DNA of 24,594 bases from Firmicutes bacterium UBA4916 (GTDB lineage: Bacteria > Bacillota > Clostridia > Tissierellales > Tepidimicrobiaceae): contig DHBY01000034.1 in the NCBI GenBank assembly GCA_002398845.1, forward strand, positions 1 to 24,594, read 5' to 3'. Position numbers and translations under genes: made by a program. Shown here one piece after another: positions 7,370 through 15,182 of this stretch. A model generated the notes under the pieces. It was not told the DNA's origin. It saw only the letters and a program-made list of their open reading frames with translations, and did no database searches. Positions within the stretch are counted from its first letter, which is position 1. Every line of letters begins with the position of its first letter.

Positions 7370-8164
7370 ATGAGAGCATTATGGACAGCTGCAACAGGCA
7401 TGAGATCACAACAGCTTAATATTGATACTATTGCAAATAACTTATCTAATGTAAATACTACATCTTATAAGACAGGTAGAGCAGAGTTTAAAGATTTATT
7501 CTATACTACTTTGAAAAGAAGCAATATAGTAGATGAAGAGGGAAGACCAGTTAATTTGGAGGTAGGACATGGAGTTATGCCTACAGCTACCAAAAAGGAC
7601 TTTAGGCCTGGTAGTTTTATGGAGACTAATAATACCTTTGATTTAGCCATTGATGGGGAAGGGTTCTTTGCAGTCGTATTACCCAATGATGAAGTGAGAT
7701 ACACTAGGGATGGCAGCTTTAAGCTAAGTGTAGATGATGATGAAAGCACCTTAGTTACTTCAGAAGGCTATAAGGTATTGTCCGAGGATGATGATGAAAT
7801 AACTATTGAATCTGGATTAACTGATATTACTATAGATGATTTAGGATATATTACCGGAAGAGACGAGGACGGGGAATTAGTAGATTTAGGTAGGACAAAG
7901 CTAGTTAGATTTACCAATCAGGAGGGATTGTTAAGCGAAGGCTTAAACCTATATAGCAGTACAACTGCCTCTGGAGAAGAAATTCCTATAGAAGCTGAAG
8001 AAATGCAAAGCAAGGTAATACAAGGATATCTAGAATCTTCCAATGTTCAAATAGTGGATGAAATGGTAAAGATGATTACAGCTCAAAGAGCCTATGAGAT
8101 CAATTCAAAGACTATACAAACTTCAGATGAAATGCTTCAATTAGCAAACAATTTGAAAAGATAG
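7370..8164 (+). CDS. flgG: Flagellar basal-body rod protein FlgG (FlhP-type)
   Basis: FlgG-type protein of the distal rod. At 264 aa it has the family's length. The N-terminal motif IDTIANNLSNVNTTSYKTGRAEF is present, the central region is acidic, and the C-terminus reads SSNVQIVDEMVKMITAQRAYEINSK, all typical. The start ATG follows GGAGGGAAAAAAG, 12 bases after flgF ends, so the two genes are cotranscribed. The flgF and flgG products are paralogues and can be told apart by length and by order. FlhP is the name in Bacillus. Confidence 0.92.
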   Translation: MRALWTAATGMRSQQLNIDTIANNLSNVNTTSYKTGRAEFKDLFYTTLKRSNIVDEEGRPVNLEVGHGVMPTATKKDFRPGSFMETNNTFDLAIDGEGFFAVVLPNDEVRYTRDGSFKLSVDDDESTLVTSEGYKVLSEDDDEITIESGLTDITIDDLGYITGRDEDGELVDLGRTKLVRFTNQEGLLSEGLNLYSSTTASGEEIPIEAEEMQSKVIQGYLESSNVQIVDEMVKMITAQRAYEINSKTIQTSDEMLQLANNLKR

Positions 8165-8177
8165 AGAGGCGTTTTAA

Positions 8178-8498
8178 ATGGAAATAAATAATGATCCACG
8201 GATTTTACATAATAAAATAGAAAATATAAGTAATAATATAAGTAATAAGGGAAACCAAGATGATGAAGCCTTAAAAGAAGTCTGTAAAGAATTTGAGGCT
8301 ATATTTCTACAGATGATGTTCAAGGAAATGGAAAAGACCGTGCCAGAAGGTGGATTAATTGAAAAGGGAATGGGCACTAAGGCATTTGAAGATATGTATA
8401 TTGAAGAAATATCAAAGGAAATGTCTAAAAAAGATGAAGGATTAGGCATAGGAAAGATGATATATGAACAGTTTAAAAATGGTTATGTAAGTTTGTAG
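8178..8498 (+). CDS. flgJ: Rod-binding protein, FlgJ N-terminal-domain type
   Basis: The 106-aa product matches only the rod-binding half of FlgJ: KEFEAIFLQMMFKEMEKTVPEGGLIEKGMG, then FEDMYIEEISKEMSK. In proteobacteria FlgJ also carries a peptidoglycan hydrolase domain; it is absent here, as usual in Firmicutes. The protein probably caps or chaperones the growing rod, so wall cutting must be done by another enzyme. It starts 13 bases after flgG and closes this sigma-28 unit. The stop codon touches the following hairpin. Confidence 0.88.
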   Translation: MEINNDPRILHNKIENISNNISNKGNQDDEALKEVCKEFEAIFLQMMFKEMEKTVPEGGLIEKGMGTKAFEDMYIEEISKEMSKKDEGLGIGKMIYEQFKNGYVSL

Positions 8499-8527
8499 AT
8501 GCAGTAGGGATAAGTCCCTACTGCATC
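8498..8527 (+). terminator. Hairpin at the end of the flgF-flgG-flgJ unit
   Basis: A perfect 13-bp stem (8498-8510 with 8515-8527) has a 4-base loop. It starts at the last base of the flgJ stop codon. Only a short mixed A/T stretch follows, so it may act as an RNA-stabilising end or a weak terminator. Confidence 0.65.
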
Positions 8528-8596
8528 AAAATTTTCATTTAATAGGGATTAAAAACTTCTTTAGCTGTAAATAATAAAGGCTAAAGGAGGGATTAT

Positions 8597-8674
8597 ATGA
8601 AGAAAAGGGCTCTATATACTTTTTGCGCTATTATATTTACCGTATTTACCCTTGGGTTTATTTTATCAAATTAA
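8597..8674 (+). CDS. 25-residue single-span membrane peptide
   Basis: A short frame with a near-ideal SD (AAAGGAGG, six bases before ATG). It encodes a basic start (M-K-K-R) followed by one hydrophobic span (about residues 7-23) and ends in Ser-Asn. It lies between the flgJ hairpin and a strong bidirectional terminator. I do not recognise it. The SD quality and the orderly layout argue for translation. A conserved small membrane protein or a type I toxin-like peptide are both possible, but no antisense RNA is evident. Confidence 0.45.
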   Translation: MKKRALYTFCAIIFTVFTLGFILSN

Positions 8675-8685
8675 AGATTTACAAG

Positions 8686-8730
8686 AAAATAAAGAACCTG
8701 GATCTATCATCGGCCCAGGTTCTTTATTTT
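8686..8730. terminator. Bidirectional terminator between convergent genes
   Basis: A perfect 16-bp stem (8686-8701 with 8715-8730) around a 13-base loop. It has A-rich and T-rich outer parts, so it serves the + strand small gene and the - strand glycosidase gene, whose stop is at 8735. Confidence 0.9.
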
Positions 8731-8734
8731 TAAT

Positions 8735-11578
8735 TTACTTAAATATAGGATTTATTTGATAGGTGATATTTTTTCCATTAACAACAAATTCTATTGCATC
8801 TATTGCCTTAACACCTTTTGGATCTACTACTTTTCTATTATCATACTGAATATATCTAATTCCATCTTTTAAATTTGTTTTAGTACTGCTGCCGCCATGG
8901 ACTACCCATATGCTTTTACCTTTCTCAGAGGTTTCTACTAAGATTTCATGAAGTAAATCTGCCTCTAATGGGTCTTTAAAACCTGCTGGTCCGAAGATTG
9001 GTGTAGGAAGCATTAGTATAATATGATCTTCTGTTGAATTATTTAAATCATCTTTCAACCATTTCCATTGTTCTGGATTTTGAGGTCTAATTCCACCTTT
9101 TGCACTATTTACATCTATAAAGAGTACATTTTTAAATTTCTTTTTAACATAGAAATCTGTTCCAGAATTTAATATTAACTCAGATTTAAGATTTTTTCTA
9201 AATTCAGGGCTTACTCCTCCAGCCATGAATATGCTGACATTATGAGCATTTGCTTTGTTTTGTATTTTACTAGATGCATTAAATCCTGCTATTTTATCTA
9301 AGTCTTTTGGTGCTTTTGTAATTATAAATGAAAAACCATCCTTTGCTTTTTCACTTTTAGTATTCTTATTATCTTTTAGTTTACTTGGAGTTGGAACCTT
9401 TACATTATCATAGGATATAGCATAGTTAGCATTTAAACCATCTAACAATATTTCACCAGAATGTTTTTTAGCACTATCGGTTTCAACTACATAGATTCTA
9501 TCTAAAGTAATAGGATAAGCTACATTAGATGGAATACTTGCTTCAACATATTGCCAATCAGTAGAATCTAAAGATTTTGAGAAATCTAAAGTATATTCTT
9601 TTCCATTTTTATCTTTAATAGTTCCTCTTAACCAACTACCATTGCCATCTTCTTTGACCCAAAGAGCCAACTTACTTGGTTTGCCTTCTAAAGCTAGTCC
9701 ATCTTTACCTTTTGGAGAAAAGATTAAATAAGAGGCACGTGAAACATCACCTTGGGAGAAATCATATTGAAGTTTTACACTGTTATTACCTTGTTTAGCA
9801 AAAGAACTCAATTCAATATTTCCACCTACATACTCAGGATAAGTAGTAAATTTAAAGTTTTCAAGGTTTTCAAAATCCTCAACTAAAACTCCATTACTAC
9901 CTACGGATACTAGAATATTCCCTAAGCCTTCACCTACTCGAAGAGTTATTGCACCGGAACCTACCTTCCCTGTACTATAGAAGGTCCCATCTTTAACATA
10001 GCCTAAATCATTGGTTACAGTCCATTCAATATCTTCAGGATAGACTTTTGCTTTAAACCCATCCTTATCTTTACCATAGATATCTCCAATGGCCCTTTGA
10101 CCTTTAACGCCTACATTAAATCTATCCAATGGAAGGGAAATGTCTTTAATTGTATCTAAAACTTTTAAATCTATACTAGCAGTTAATCCTTCATAATTAG
10201 CAGTTACAGAAACATTACCAGAAGATTTTGCCTTTAGGGTGTTTCCATTAATTTCTCCTTCAACTCCTGTAAAACTATATGCTGCTTTGCTTTGGTCTAC
10301 TTCTACAGGGTTATGATACTGATCATATCCTTTTATGGAAAACTTTCTTGAGGTATTAAGAAACATTTTTGTATCATCAGTATTAACCTTTATATAAGAA
10401 AGTTCACCTTTAGGTGCGTTAGAAAATACCCCTACACCATTGACTACCCTACGTTGTGTTCCATCAGAAGGTTTATTAACAACCTTTGCTACTTGTTCAT
10501 CAACAGGCTTAACAGCCATGGTTGTAGAACCTCCACCATCAAGATTTATAGCATTGTATGCTCCTAAATCCTTAAGTATTGCTCCAAACATTTCTTGGCT
10601 TACCCCTTTATAGGAAGTACCTCTACCGTCTATGGTAGCTATAATAAGTTCTTTTTCATCTTTAGTTATGCCTATACCTGTTCTTGGCTGATCACCCTTT
10701 ATATTATGATGGGTAGCAGTAGGCACACCATCTTTAAGTATTATACTGCCTCCACCAATTGCAAATTTAATATTTTCTAAATTTGGAGCAGTAGTCACAT
10801 TTAGATTTACTATATCGCCAACATTAAAAAACTTTATAAGATTATCTTTATAGATGCCCCTGGCAGCTATTACATAGTTGTTTTCTGTTATATCCACAGG
10901 TTCTTTGCCTATACGTACATCTTTTACTACATTATCTTTTACTACTACTTCTACTAAATCATCATAAGAACTATTACCAGGAGATTTGGCACCCCAATAC
11001 TTGTTGAATAAAGCAACTCCTTCAAAGTTTGGCTTTAACTTGTTTACCGTATTAATAATAACTGTTCCAGTAGTTTGAACAGAAGTGGCAGACATTTTTC
11101 TGTCTAAAAGAGTTATTTCAGCTTTATTTGAATCATCAATCAATAGGGTAGGCCAAGCATAAGCTTTTTCTACAGGAGATGAAATCATATTACCATCTTC
11201 GATAAAACCCCCTATAGGGGATGGTACAGGAGAGTAATCAAAAAAGTCCCCGTTAACTCCTGCTACAGCCTTGTTATTTGTTACCATATTGCTTACAGTA
11301 TCCCTACTAGAGATACCTTTACTACTCATCAGACCTTTTATTTCTGCATATTCATTTGTTAAATCTACTCTGACAACATTGATATTCCACCAACCCTTAG
11401 ATGTAAACTTTTTAGTATTTTCATACACAATTCCAGGGCCAAGATTTTCTGAGGACGTTTTCTCGTGTATAACATAAGGCATATTGACTGCGCTAGTGGC
11501 AAGGGATGGCAGAGCCCAAGTAATAATCGTACATAAAACTAGTAAATAGACTAAAAACTTTTTAAATGATTTTTTCAA
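8735..11578 (-). CDS. Secreted multidomain phosphodiester glycosidase (NAGPA family)
   Basis: About 947 aa with a signal peptide (basic start, hydrophobic core, Ala-rich cleavage region near residue 30). Residues about 60-390 are a NAGPA/DUF2233 domain: VNGDFFDYSP, GDQPRTGIGI and NLDGGGSTTM are its hallmarks. In animals this domain removes GlcNAc from a phosphodiester; bacterial members probably act on sugar-phosphate linkages at the cell surface. An Ig-like stretch follows (about 395-480). Next is a beta-rich region like a carbohydrate-binding module (about 565-725). The C-terminal region (about 750-947) resembles a metallophosphoesterase fold without clear metal motifs, so its role is open. 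The start is most likely TTG at 11578, placed after GAGGTGA; GTG at 11587 overlaps that SD. It lies downstream of the ttcA-like gene, about 20 bases away. Confidence 0.85.
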   Translation of the reverse strand: MKKSFKKFLVYLLVLCTIITWALPSLATSAVNMPYVIHEKTSSENLGPGIVYENTKKFTSKGWWNINVVRVDLTNEYAEIKGLMSSKGISSRDTVSNMVTNNKAVAGVNGDFFDYSPVPSPIGGFIEDGNMISSPVEKAYAWPTLLIDDSNKAEITLLDRKMSATSVQTTGTVIINTVNKLKPNFEGVALFNKYWGAKSPGNSSYDDLVEVVVKDNVVKDVRIGKEPVDITENNYVIAARGIYKDNLIKFFNVGDIVNLNVTTAPNLENIKFAIGGGSIILKDGVPTATHHNIKGDQPRTGIGITKDEKELIIATIDGRGTSYKGVSQEMFGAILKDLGAYNAINLDGGGSTTMAVKPVDEQVAKVVNKPSDGTQRRVVNGVGVFSNAPKGELSYIKVNTDDTKMFLNTSRKFSIKGYDQYHNPVEVDQSKAAYSFTGVEGEINGNTLKAKSSGNVSVTANYEGLTASIDLKVLDTIKDISLPLDRFNVGVKGQRAIGDIYGKDKDGFKAKVYPEDIEWTVTNDLGYVKDGTFYSTGKVGSGAITLRVGEGLGNILVSVGSNGVLVEDFENLENFKFTTYPEYVGGNIELSSFAKQGNNSVKLQYDFSQGDVSRASYLIFSPKGKDGLALEGKPSKLALWVKEDGNGSWLRGTIKDKNGKEYTLDFSKSLDSTDWQYVEASIPSNVAYPITLDRIYVVETDSAKKHSGEILLDGLNANYAISYDNVKVPTPSKLKDNKNTKSEKAKDGFSFIITKAPKDLDKIAGFNASSKIQNKANAHNVSIFMAGGVSPEFRKNLKSELILNSGTDFYVKKKFKNVLFIDVNSAKGGIRPQNPEQWKWLKDDLNNSTEDHIILMLPTPIFGPAGFKDPLEADLLHEILVETSEKGKSIWVVHGGSSTKTNLKDGIRYIQYDNRKVVDPKGVKAIDAIEFVVNGKNITYQINPIFK

Positions 11579-11597
11579 AATTCTCACCTCTCCTTAA

Positions 11598-12308
11598 CTA
11601 AAACCACAGGTTAATTTCTTCTTTGTTTTTTATTGCTGTAAGGATGTTATTTCTTGAGCCAGGTATTTTTTTATAGATATCTTCTAGGAGAATATGTATT
11701 TCTTCTCTTTTAGTTTGCTTGTCCACATAGCAGGGATTTTTAACTACGGGTATTTGAAATTTACTTACAGCATTTTTTATATCTTTTTCTGAAAGATATA
11801 AAAAAGGTCTTATTACATATAATTCTTTTTTTGTTAAAAAGGATTTGGGGGATAAGGTGTTGATCCTCCCTTCATAAAACATAGATAGGAAAAGAGTATC
11901 TACGGCATCATCGCCATGATGACCTAATGCAAGTTTGTTGAAACCTTTTTCTTTTAAAGCATTGTGGATAGCCCCTCTTCTCATATTTGCACAAAGAGAG
12001 CAAGGGCTTTTTTCCTTACGTACATCAAAGACAATATTCTTTATATTTGTTTTTTTAACATTAAAGGGTACATCTATATTTTTACAGTATTTTTCAATTG
12101 TTGATGCGTCAAATCCTTCAAAGCCTAAATCTATGGTAAAAGCTTCTAGCTGAAACTTTTCTGGACTAAAGTTTTGGTACAGTTTTAAAGCATATAAAAG
12201 CACCATACTATCCTTGCCTCCAGAAAGCCCAACCCCTATTTTATCATCATCTTTTATCATATCAAAATCCTGAATACATCTCCTAGTAAGCCCTAATATT
12301 CTTTTCAT
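11598..12308 (-). CDS. TtcA-like PP-loop ATPase (tRNA 2-thiolation family)
   Basis: The 236-aa product has the PP-loop motif SGGKDS (residues 29-34), which binds ATP to activate a tRNA base. It also has a C-S-L-C pair (Cys103, Cys106) and a later N-P-C (Cys193). Three such cysteines hold the iron-sulfur cluster in TtcA, which makes 2-thiocytidine at position 32 of tRNA. LGHHGDDAVDT is also typical. Cytoplasmic. ATG at 12308 follows AAAGGTGA at the right distance; the upstream in-frame GTG at 12317 overlaps that SD. In Firmicutes, TtcA-like paralogues are common and their exact substrate is not always known, so I leave the symbol blank. Confidence 0.8.
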   Translation of the reverse strand: MKRILGLTRRCIQDFDMIKDDDKIGVGLSGGKDSMVLLYALKLYQNFSPEKFQLEAFTIDLGFEGFDASTIEKYCKNIDVPFNVKKTNIKNIVFDVRKEKSPCSLCANMRRGAIHNALKEKGFNKLALGHHGDDAVDTLFLSMFYEGRINTLSPKSFLTKKELYVIRPFLYLSEKDIKNAVSKFQIPVVKNPCYVDKQTKREEIHILLEDIYKKIPGSRNNILTAIKNKEEINLWF

Positions 12309-12443
12309 ACTGGTCACCTTTCTAATTAAAATCCCCTTTTCTTAGATGCCCTAACTATTATTATATAATCCAAATATATCAATAGGGTTACAATTCCATT
12401 ACAATACCTTGACATTTGGATTAATCAGTTATTTTACAAAAAA

Positions 12444-12482
12444 ATAAAAAAATAAAGAAGGATTGAAATCTCAATCCTTCTT
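12444..12482 (-). terminator. tRNA-Pro terminator
   Basis: A 12-bp stem, 12455-12466 with 12471-12482, with a 4-base loop. On the - strand it is followed by a long T-rich tract (A-rich on the + strand, 12438-12454). Confidence 0.85.
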
Positions 12483-12489
12483 TTGTATA

Positions 12490-12566
12490 TGGTCGGGGTG
12501 GAGGGATTCGAACCCCCGGCCCCATGGTCCCAAACCACGTGCGCTACCAAACTGCGCTACACCCCG
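12490..12566 (-). tRNA. tRNA-Pro, anticodon TGG
   Basis: Read on the - strand, the 77 bases fold as a full cloverleaf. The acceptor CGGGGTG pairs with CACCCCG, the discriminator is A, and CCA is encoded. The D-arm has GTAGCGCAGTTTGGTAGCGC. The anticodon loop is TTTGGGA, giving TGG, which reads proline codons. The T-arm has GGTTCGAATCC. An upstream promoter and a downstream terminator make it a single-gene unit. Confidence 0.98.
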
Positions 12567-12584
12567 CTAACCACCAACTACTAT

Positions 12585-12613
12585 AGTATAAGGGATATGG
12601 AACATAAATGCAA
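12585..12613 (-). promoter_or_regulatory. Sigma-A promoter of tRNA-Pro
   Basis: On the - strand: TTGCAT (12613-12608), 17 bases, TATACT (12590-12585), ending 18 bases before the mature tRNA. The -10 matches five of six and the -35 four of six consensus bases. Confidence 0.7.
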
Positions 12614-12860
12614 CATATCTATAGTAGACAAAAATAGGTTGTATAGGCTATATGGTATGATTATTAAAGAAATAATCATTATATCTCACTATATCTAATG
12701 ATTTTAAAATAAACATTACTATTTTATAAAAGTAATTATGAATTTGAAAACTTTTTAGGATTATATCGTAGGGTTTCTTTCTATCTTCCTTAAAATTAAT
12801 GAAGGATTTTCATATTTAGTATAGAATATATATAAATATATAATTAAGGGGGCTTAGTTT

Positions 12861-13331
12861 ATGTGGAAATTATTCCAGGAAATTAAAAGGGAGATATTAG
12901 TAATAATTGTAGCTGCTATGCCTATTTCTGAGCTTAGAGGGGCTATTCCTTTGGGAATATCTTTAGGACTTAGTCCTATTCACAGCACGATTATTAGTGT
13001 TATAGGGAATATGGCAATTGTACCAATTTTATTAAAAATATTAAATCCAGTAATGAACTATTTTGAAAAAACAGTCCTTTTTTCAAAAACCGTTGGATGG
13101 GTAAAGAGAAGGACTCTAAAAAAGACTAAATCTACTATAAAAAAATATAGTTTACTGGGTCTTTTTATATTGGTGGCAATTCCTGTACCAACTACGGGAG
13201 CTTGGACAGGATGCGTTGCTGCAACCTTATTAAGACTTGATTATAAAAATGCTCTTATTGCAATTTTAGCTGGTGTATTAGTTGCAGGACTAATAGTCGC
13301 CACCATTAGTTATCAGGTTTTTTCCTTTTAA
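12861..13331 (+). CDS. Small multidrug export family membrane protein
   Basis: 156 aa, very hydrophobic, with about four membrane segments. Family signatures are MPISELRGAIPLGISLGLSP near the N-terminus and VAIPVPTTGAWTG in the second half; the two resemble inverted halves with matching Pro-Gly loops. The family is annotated as 'small multidrug export protein' (COG2426 type), but real substrates are little known, so the transport role is an inference from the name. The ATG follows AAGGGGGC after an AT-rich leader. No terminator is visible before the metK leader, which has its own promoter. Confidence 0.85.
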   Translation: MWKLFQEIKREILVIIVAAMPISELRGAIPLGISLGLSPIHSTIISVIGNMAIVPILLKILNPVMNYFEKTVLFSKTVGWVKRRTLKKTKSTIKKYSLLGLFILVAIPVPTTGAWTGCVAATLLRLDYKNALIAILAGVLVAGLIVATISYQVFSF

Positions 13332-13349
13332 GACCCGAAATTCGTAAAC

Positions 13350-13378
13350 TTGACTTAGATATTACATTATGTTAATAT
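13350..13378 (+). promoter_or_regulatory. Sigma-A promoter of the metK leader
   Basis: TTGACT (13350-13355), 17 bases, TAATAT (13373-13378). The predicted start of transcription is near 13385, just before the riboswitch. Confidence 0.7.
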
Positions 13379-13403
13379 ATGTATAAATTCATAAAAATCT
13401 TGA

Positions 13404-13547
13404 TACCTTATCAAGAGCAGTGGAGGGAATGGGCCCGTTGAAACTCGGCAACCTGTAATAATACAAAGGTGCTAAATCCCACAGAATATTAATTCTGAAA
13501 GATGAGGTAAATATTAATTACCTTTTCCTTTTGGAATGGGTTTTTTT
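13404..13547 (+). promoter_or_regulatory. SAM-I (S-box) riboswitch with terminator switch
   Basis: The aptamer begins with P1, TACCTTATC (13404-13412), closed by GATGAGGTA (13501-13509). Inside are the S-box hallmarks AAGAGCAGTGGAGGGAATGG, then CCGTTGAAACTCGGCAACC and AAGGTGCTAAATCC. The switch is visible. GAGGTAA, the 3' arm of P1, can instead pair with TTACCTT (13518-13524) as an antiterminator. That overlaps the terminator stem CCTTTTCC (13521-13528) with GGAATGGG (13533-13540), followed by seven T. With SAM bound, P1 forms, the terminator folds and metK transcription stops. Confidence 0.97.
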
Positions 13548-13592
13548 AATTTGTAGGCAAAGAATTTATATAAATTTAAGGAGGTCTTTTTA

Positions 13593-14774
13593 ATGAAAAA
13601 ATGGTTATTCACTTCTGAATCAGTTACAGAAGGCCATCCAGATAAGGTGTGTGATCAAATATCCGATGCTATTTTGGATGAAATATTAGCCAAAGATCCA
13701 GAAGCAAGAGTTGCCTGTGAAACAGCTGTTACAACAGGTTTGATATTAGTATCAGGGGAAATTACAACCAATTGTTACGTTGACATCCCTCATATAGCTA
13801 GAAAGACAGTAGAGGAAATTGGGTATACTAGGGCCAAATATGGCTTTGATGCAGATACTTGTGCTGTTCTTACATCCATAAATGAACAATCTCCCGATAT
13901 AGCCCTTGGTGTAAACAAAGCATTGGAACATAGATCAAATGGAGAAGATAAATACGATGAAATTGGGGCAGGGGACCAAGGCATGATGTTTGGATATGCT
14001 TGTAATGAAACAGAAGAATTAATGCCTTTACCTATTTCATTAGCTCATGGATTAGCAAAAAGATTATCAGATGTAAGGAAAAATGGAACCCTAGACTATT
14101 TAAGACCAGATGGTAAAACTCAGGTTACTGTAGAATATCATGATGGGAAACCTGCTAGAATAGAAAATGTGGTAGTATCGACTCAACATAGTCCGGATGT
14201 AGATTTAGCTACAATAAAAAAAGATATTAAAGAATATGTTATTATGAAAGTAGTTCCTCATAATATGATAGATGAAAACACTAAATATTATGTAAATCCA
14301 ACCGGCAGATTTGTAGTGGGCGGACCTATGGGAGATGCAGGGCTAACTGGAAGAAAGATAATAGTAGATACTTATGGTGGATATGGAAGACATGGAGGGG
14401 GAGCTTTCTCAGGAAAAGATCCAACAAAAGTTGATAGATCAGCTAGTTATGCAGCTAGATATGTAGCCAAAAATATTGTAGCAGCTGGAATAGCAGATAA
14501 ATGTGAATTGGGACTTGCCTATGCCATTGGAGTAGCTAGACCATTATCCATATATGTAGATACCTTTGGTACTGGGAAAATTTCTGATGAAAAAATTCAA
14601 AAACTAGTCAACAAGTATTTTGACTTAAGACCAGCAGCAATAATAGACAAATTAGACCTAAGACGACCAATCTACAAAGCCACAGCTGCCTATGGACATT
14701 TTGGCAGAAAAGACTTAGACTTACCTTGGGAAAAAACAGACAAAGCAGAAATCTTGAAAAAAGAATTAGTTTAG
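13593..14774 (+). CDS. metK: S-adenosylmethionine synthetase (MetK)
   Basis: Makes SAM from methionine and ATP in the cytoplasm. The product is 393 aa, the normal length. ATP and metal-site motifs are intact: GHPDKVCDQISDAILD (residues 14-29), GAGDQGMMFGYA (the signature hexapeptide region) and GGGAFSGKDPTKVDRSASYA (the P-loop-like signature). The start ATG lies after AAGGAGGT. The preceding SAM riboswitch gives feedback control by the product. The gene is alone in its unit: a strong terminator follows, set between repeat sequences. Confidence 0.98.
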   Translation: MKKWLFTSESVTEGHPDKVCDQISDAILDEILAKDPEARVACETAVTTGLILVSGEITTNCYVDIPHIARKTVEEIGYTRAKYGFDADTCAVLTSINEQSPDIALGVNKALEHRSNGEDKYDEIGAGDQGMMFGYACNETEELMPLPISLAHGLAKRLSDVRKNGTLDYLRPDGKTQVTVEYHDGKPARIENVVVSTQHSPDVDLATIKKDIKEYVIMKVVPHNMIDENTKYYVNPTGRFVVGGPMGDAGLTGRKIIVDTYGGYGRHGGGAFSGKDPTKVDRSASYAARYVAKNIVAAGIADKCELGLAYAIGVARPLSIYVDTFGTGKISDEKIQKLVNKYFDLRPAAIIDKLDLRRPIYKATAAYGHFGRKDLDLPWEKTDKAEILKKELV

Positions 14775-14811
14775 ACAATGCACGATGCACAATGCACAAT
14801 TATAAATGACG

Positions 14812-14849
14812 AAAAAGTCAAAGAAGAAAATTCTTCTTTGGCTTTTTTT
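14812..14849 (+). terminator. metK rho-independent terminator
   Basis: A long A/T-rich stem, 14812-14828 with 14831-14847, containing one G-T wobble, ends in a T-run. It lies between the left 7-base array and the rest of the repeat element. Confidence 0.9.
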
Positions 14850-14908
14850 CATTTTTAGGACTTTTTTGAAGTCTCCTGATGAAAACCCATGACAATTCAC
14901 AATTCAAT

Positions 14909-14968
14909 ACAATAGTAGGGGCGACCTTAGGTCGCCAGAAGACCATAGAGATAGACCCTAATAATTGT
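14909..14968. repeat. GGCGACC palindromic repeat, copy B
   Basis: Left end ACAATAGTAGGGG, hairpin GGCGACC (14920-14926) with GGTCGCC (14930-14936), then AGAGATAGACC, and right end GACCCTAATAATTGT (14954-14968). Left and right ends are imperfect inverted repeats of each other. It shares its internal segment with copy A. Confidence 0.82.
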
Positions 14969-15111
14969 CCTTTGTCAATTTAAGCAGAGTACCAAAATTG
15001 TGTTTTTCAATTTTGTGTACATCGCTTAGTTTGTTTATCTAGTCAATTGAATAAAATTGTGAATTGTGCTTTGTGCATTGTGAATTACCCAAACTCCCTG
15101 TTTTTCCATTT

Positions 15112-15123
15112 CCTAATATTAGG
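15112..15123. promoter_or_regulatory. 12-base perfect palindrome upstream of the sigma-factor gene
   Basis: CCTAATATTAGG, perfectly self-complementary, overlaps the likely promoter zone (an AT-rich TATAAA-like stretch is at 15128-15133). It could be an operator. No protein can be assigned. Confidence 0.4.
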
Positions 15124-15149
15124 TTAATATAAAATCACCTAGGGAATAT

Positions 15150-15164
15150 GGAAGGCAGCCTTCC
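15150..15164. promoter_or_regulatory. 15-base palindrome before the sigma-factor SD
   Basis: GGAAGGC, A, GCCTTCC: seven perfect pairs around one base, ending seven bases before the SD core GGAGG. It may be a DNA operator. As RNA, a one-base loop would force opening to a three-base loop or larger. Confidence 0.4.
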
Positions 15165-15182
15165 TATATGGGAGGAAATAAA

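Larger units (their letters stand above)
14775..15086. repeat. Repeat-filled gap after metK (composite element B)
   Basis: This 312-base stretch has no gene. It is bounded by inverted arrays with a 7-base period: CAATG-CACGATG-CACAATG-CACAATT (14775-14801) and AATTGTG-AATTGTG-CTTTGTG-CATTGTG (15055-15082). Inside are the metK terminator, another short array (14891-14913), palindrome copy B and a small hairpin (CAAAATTG 14993-15000 with CAATTTTG 15008-15015). It looks like one or several insertions of the same family found after murA, spoIID, flgK1 and flgK2. The remaining bases up to the sigma-factor gene hold two palindromes listed separately. Confidence 0.7.

Noticed and set aside
12409..12414. 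TTGACA on the + strand between ttcA-like and tRNA genes
   Set aside because: No -10 at the right spacing, and no + strand gene follows before the tRNA terminator.
12483..12698. A 71-residue frame on the + strand with GVEGFEPPAPWSQTTC
   Set aside because: It is antisense to tRNA-Pro. This translated motif is a well-known false protein from tRNA-Pro genes.
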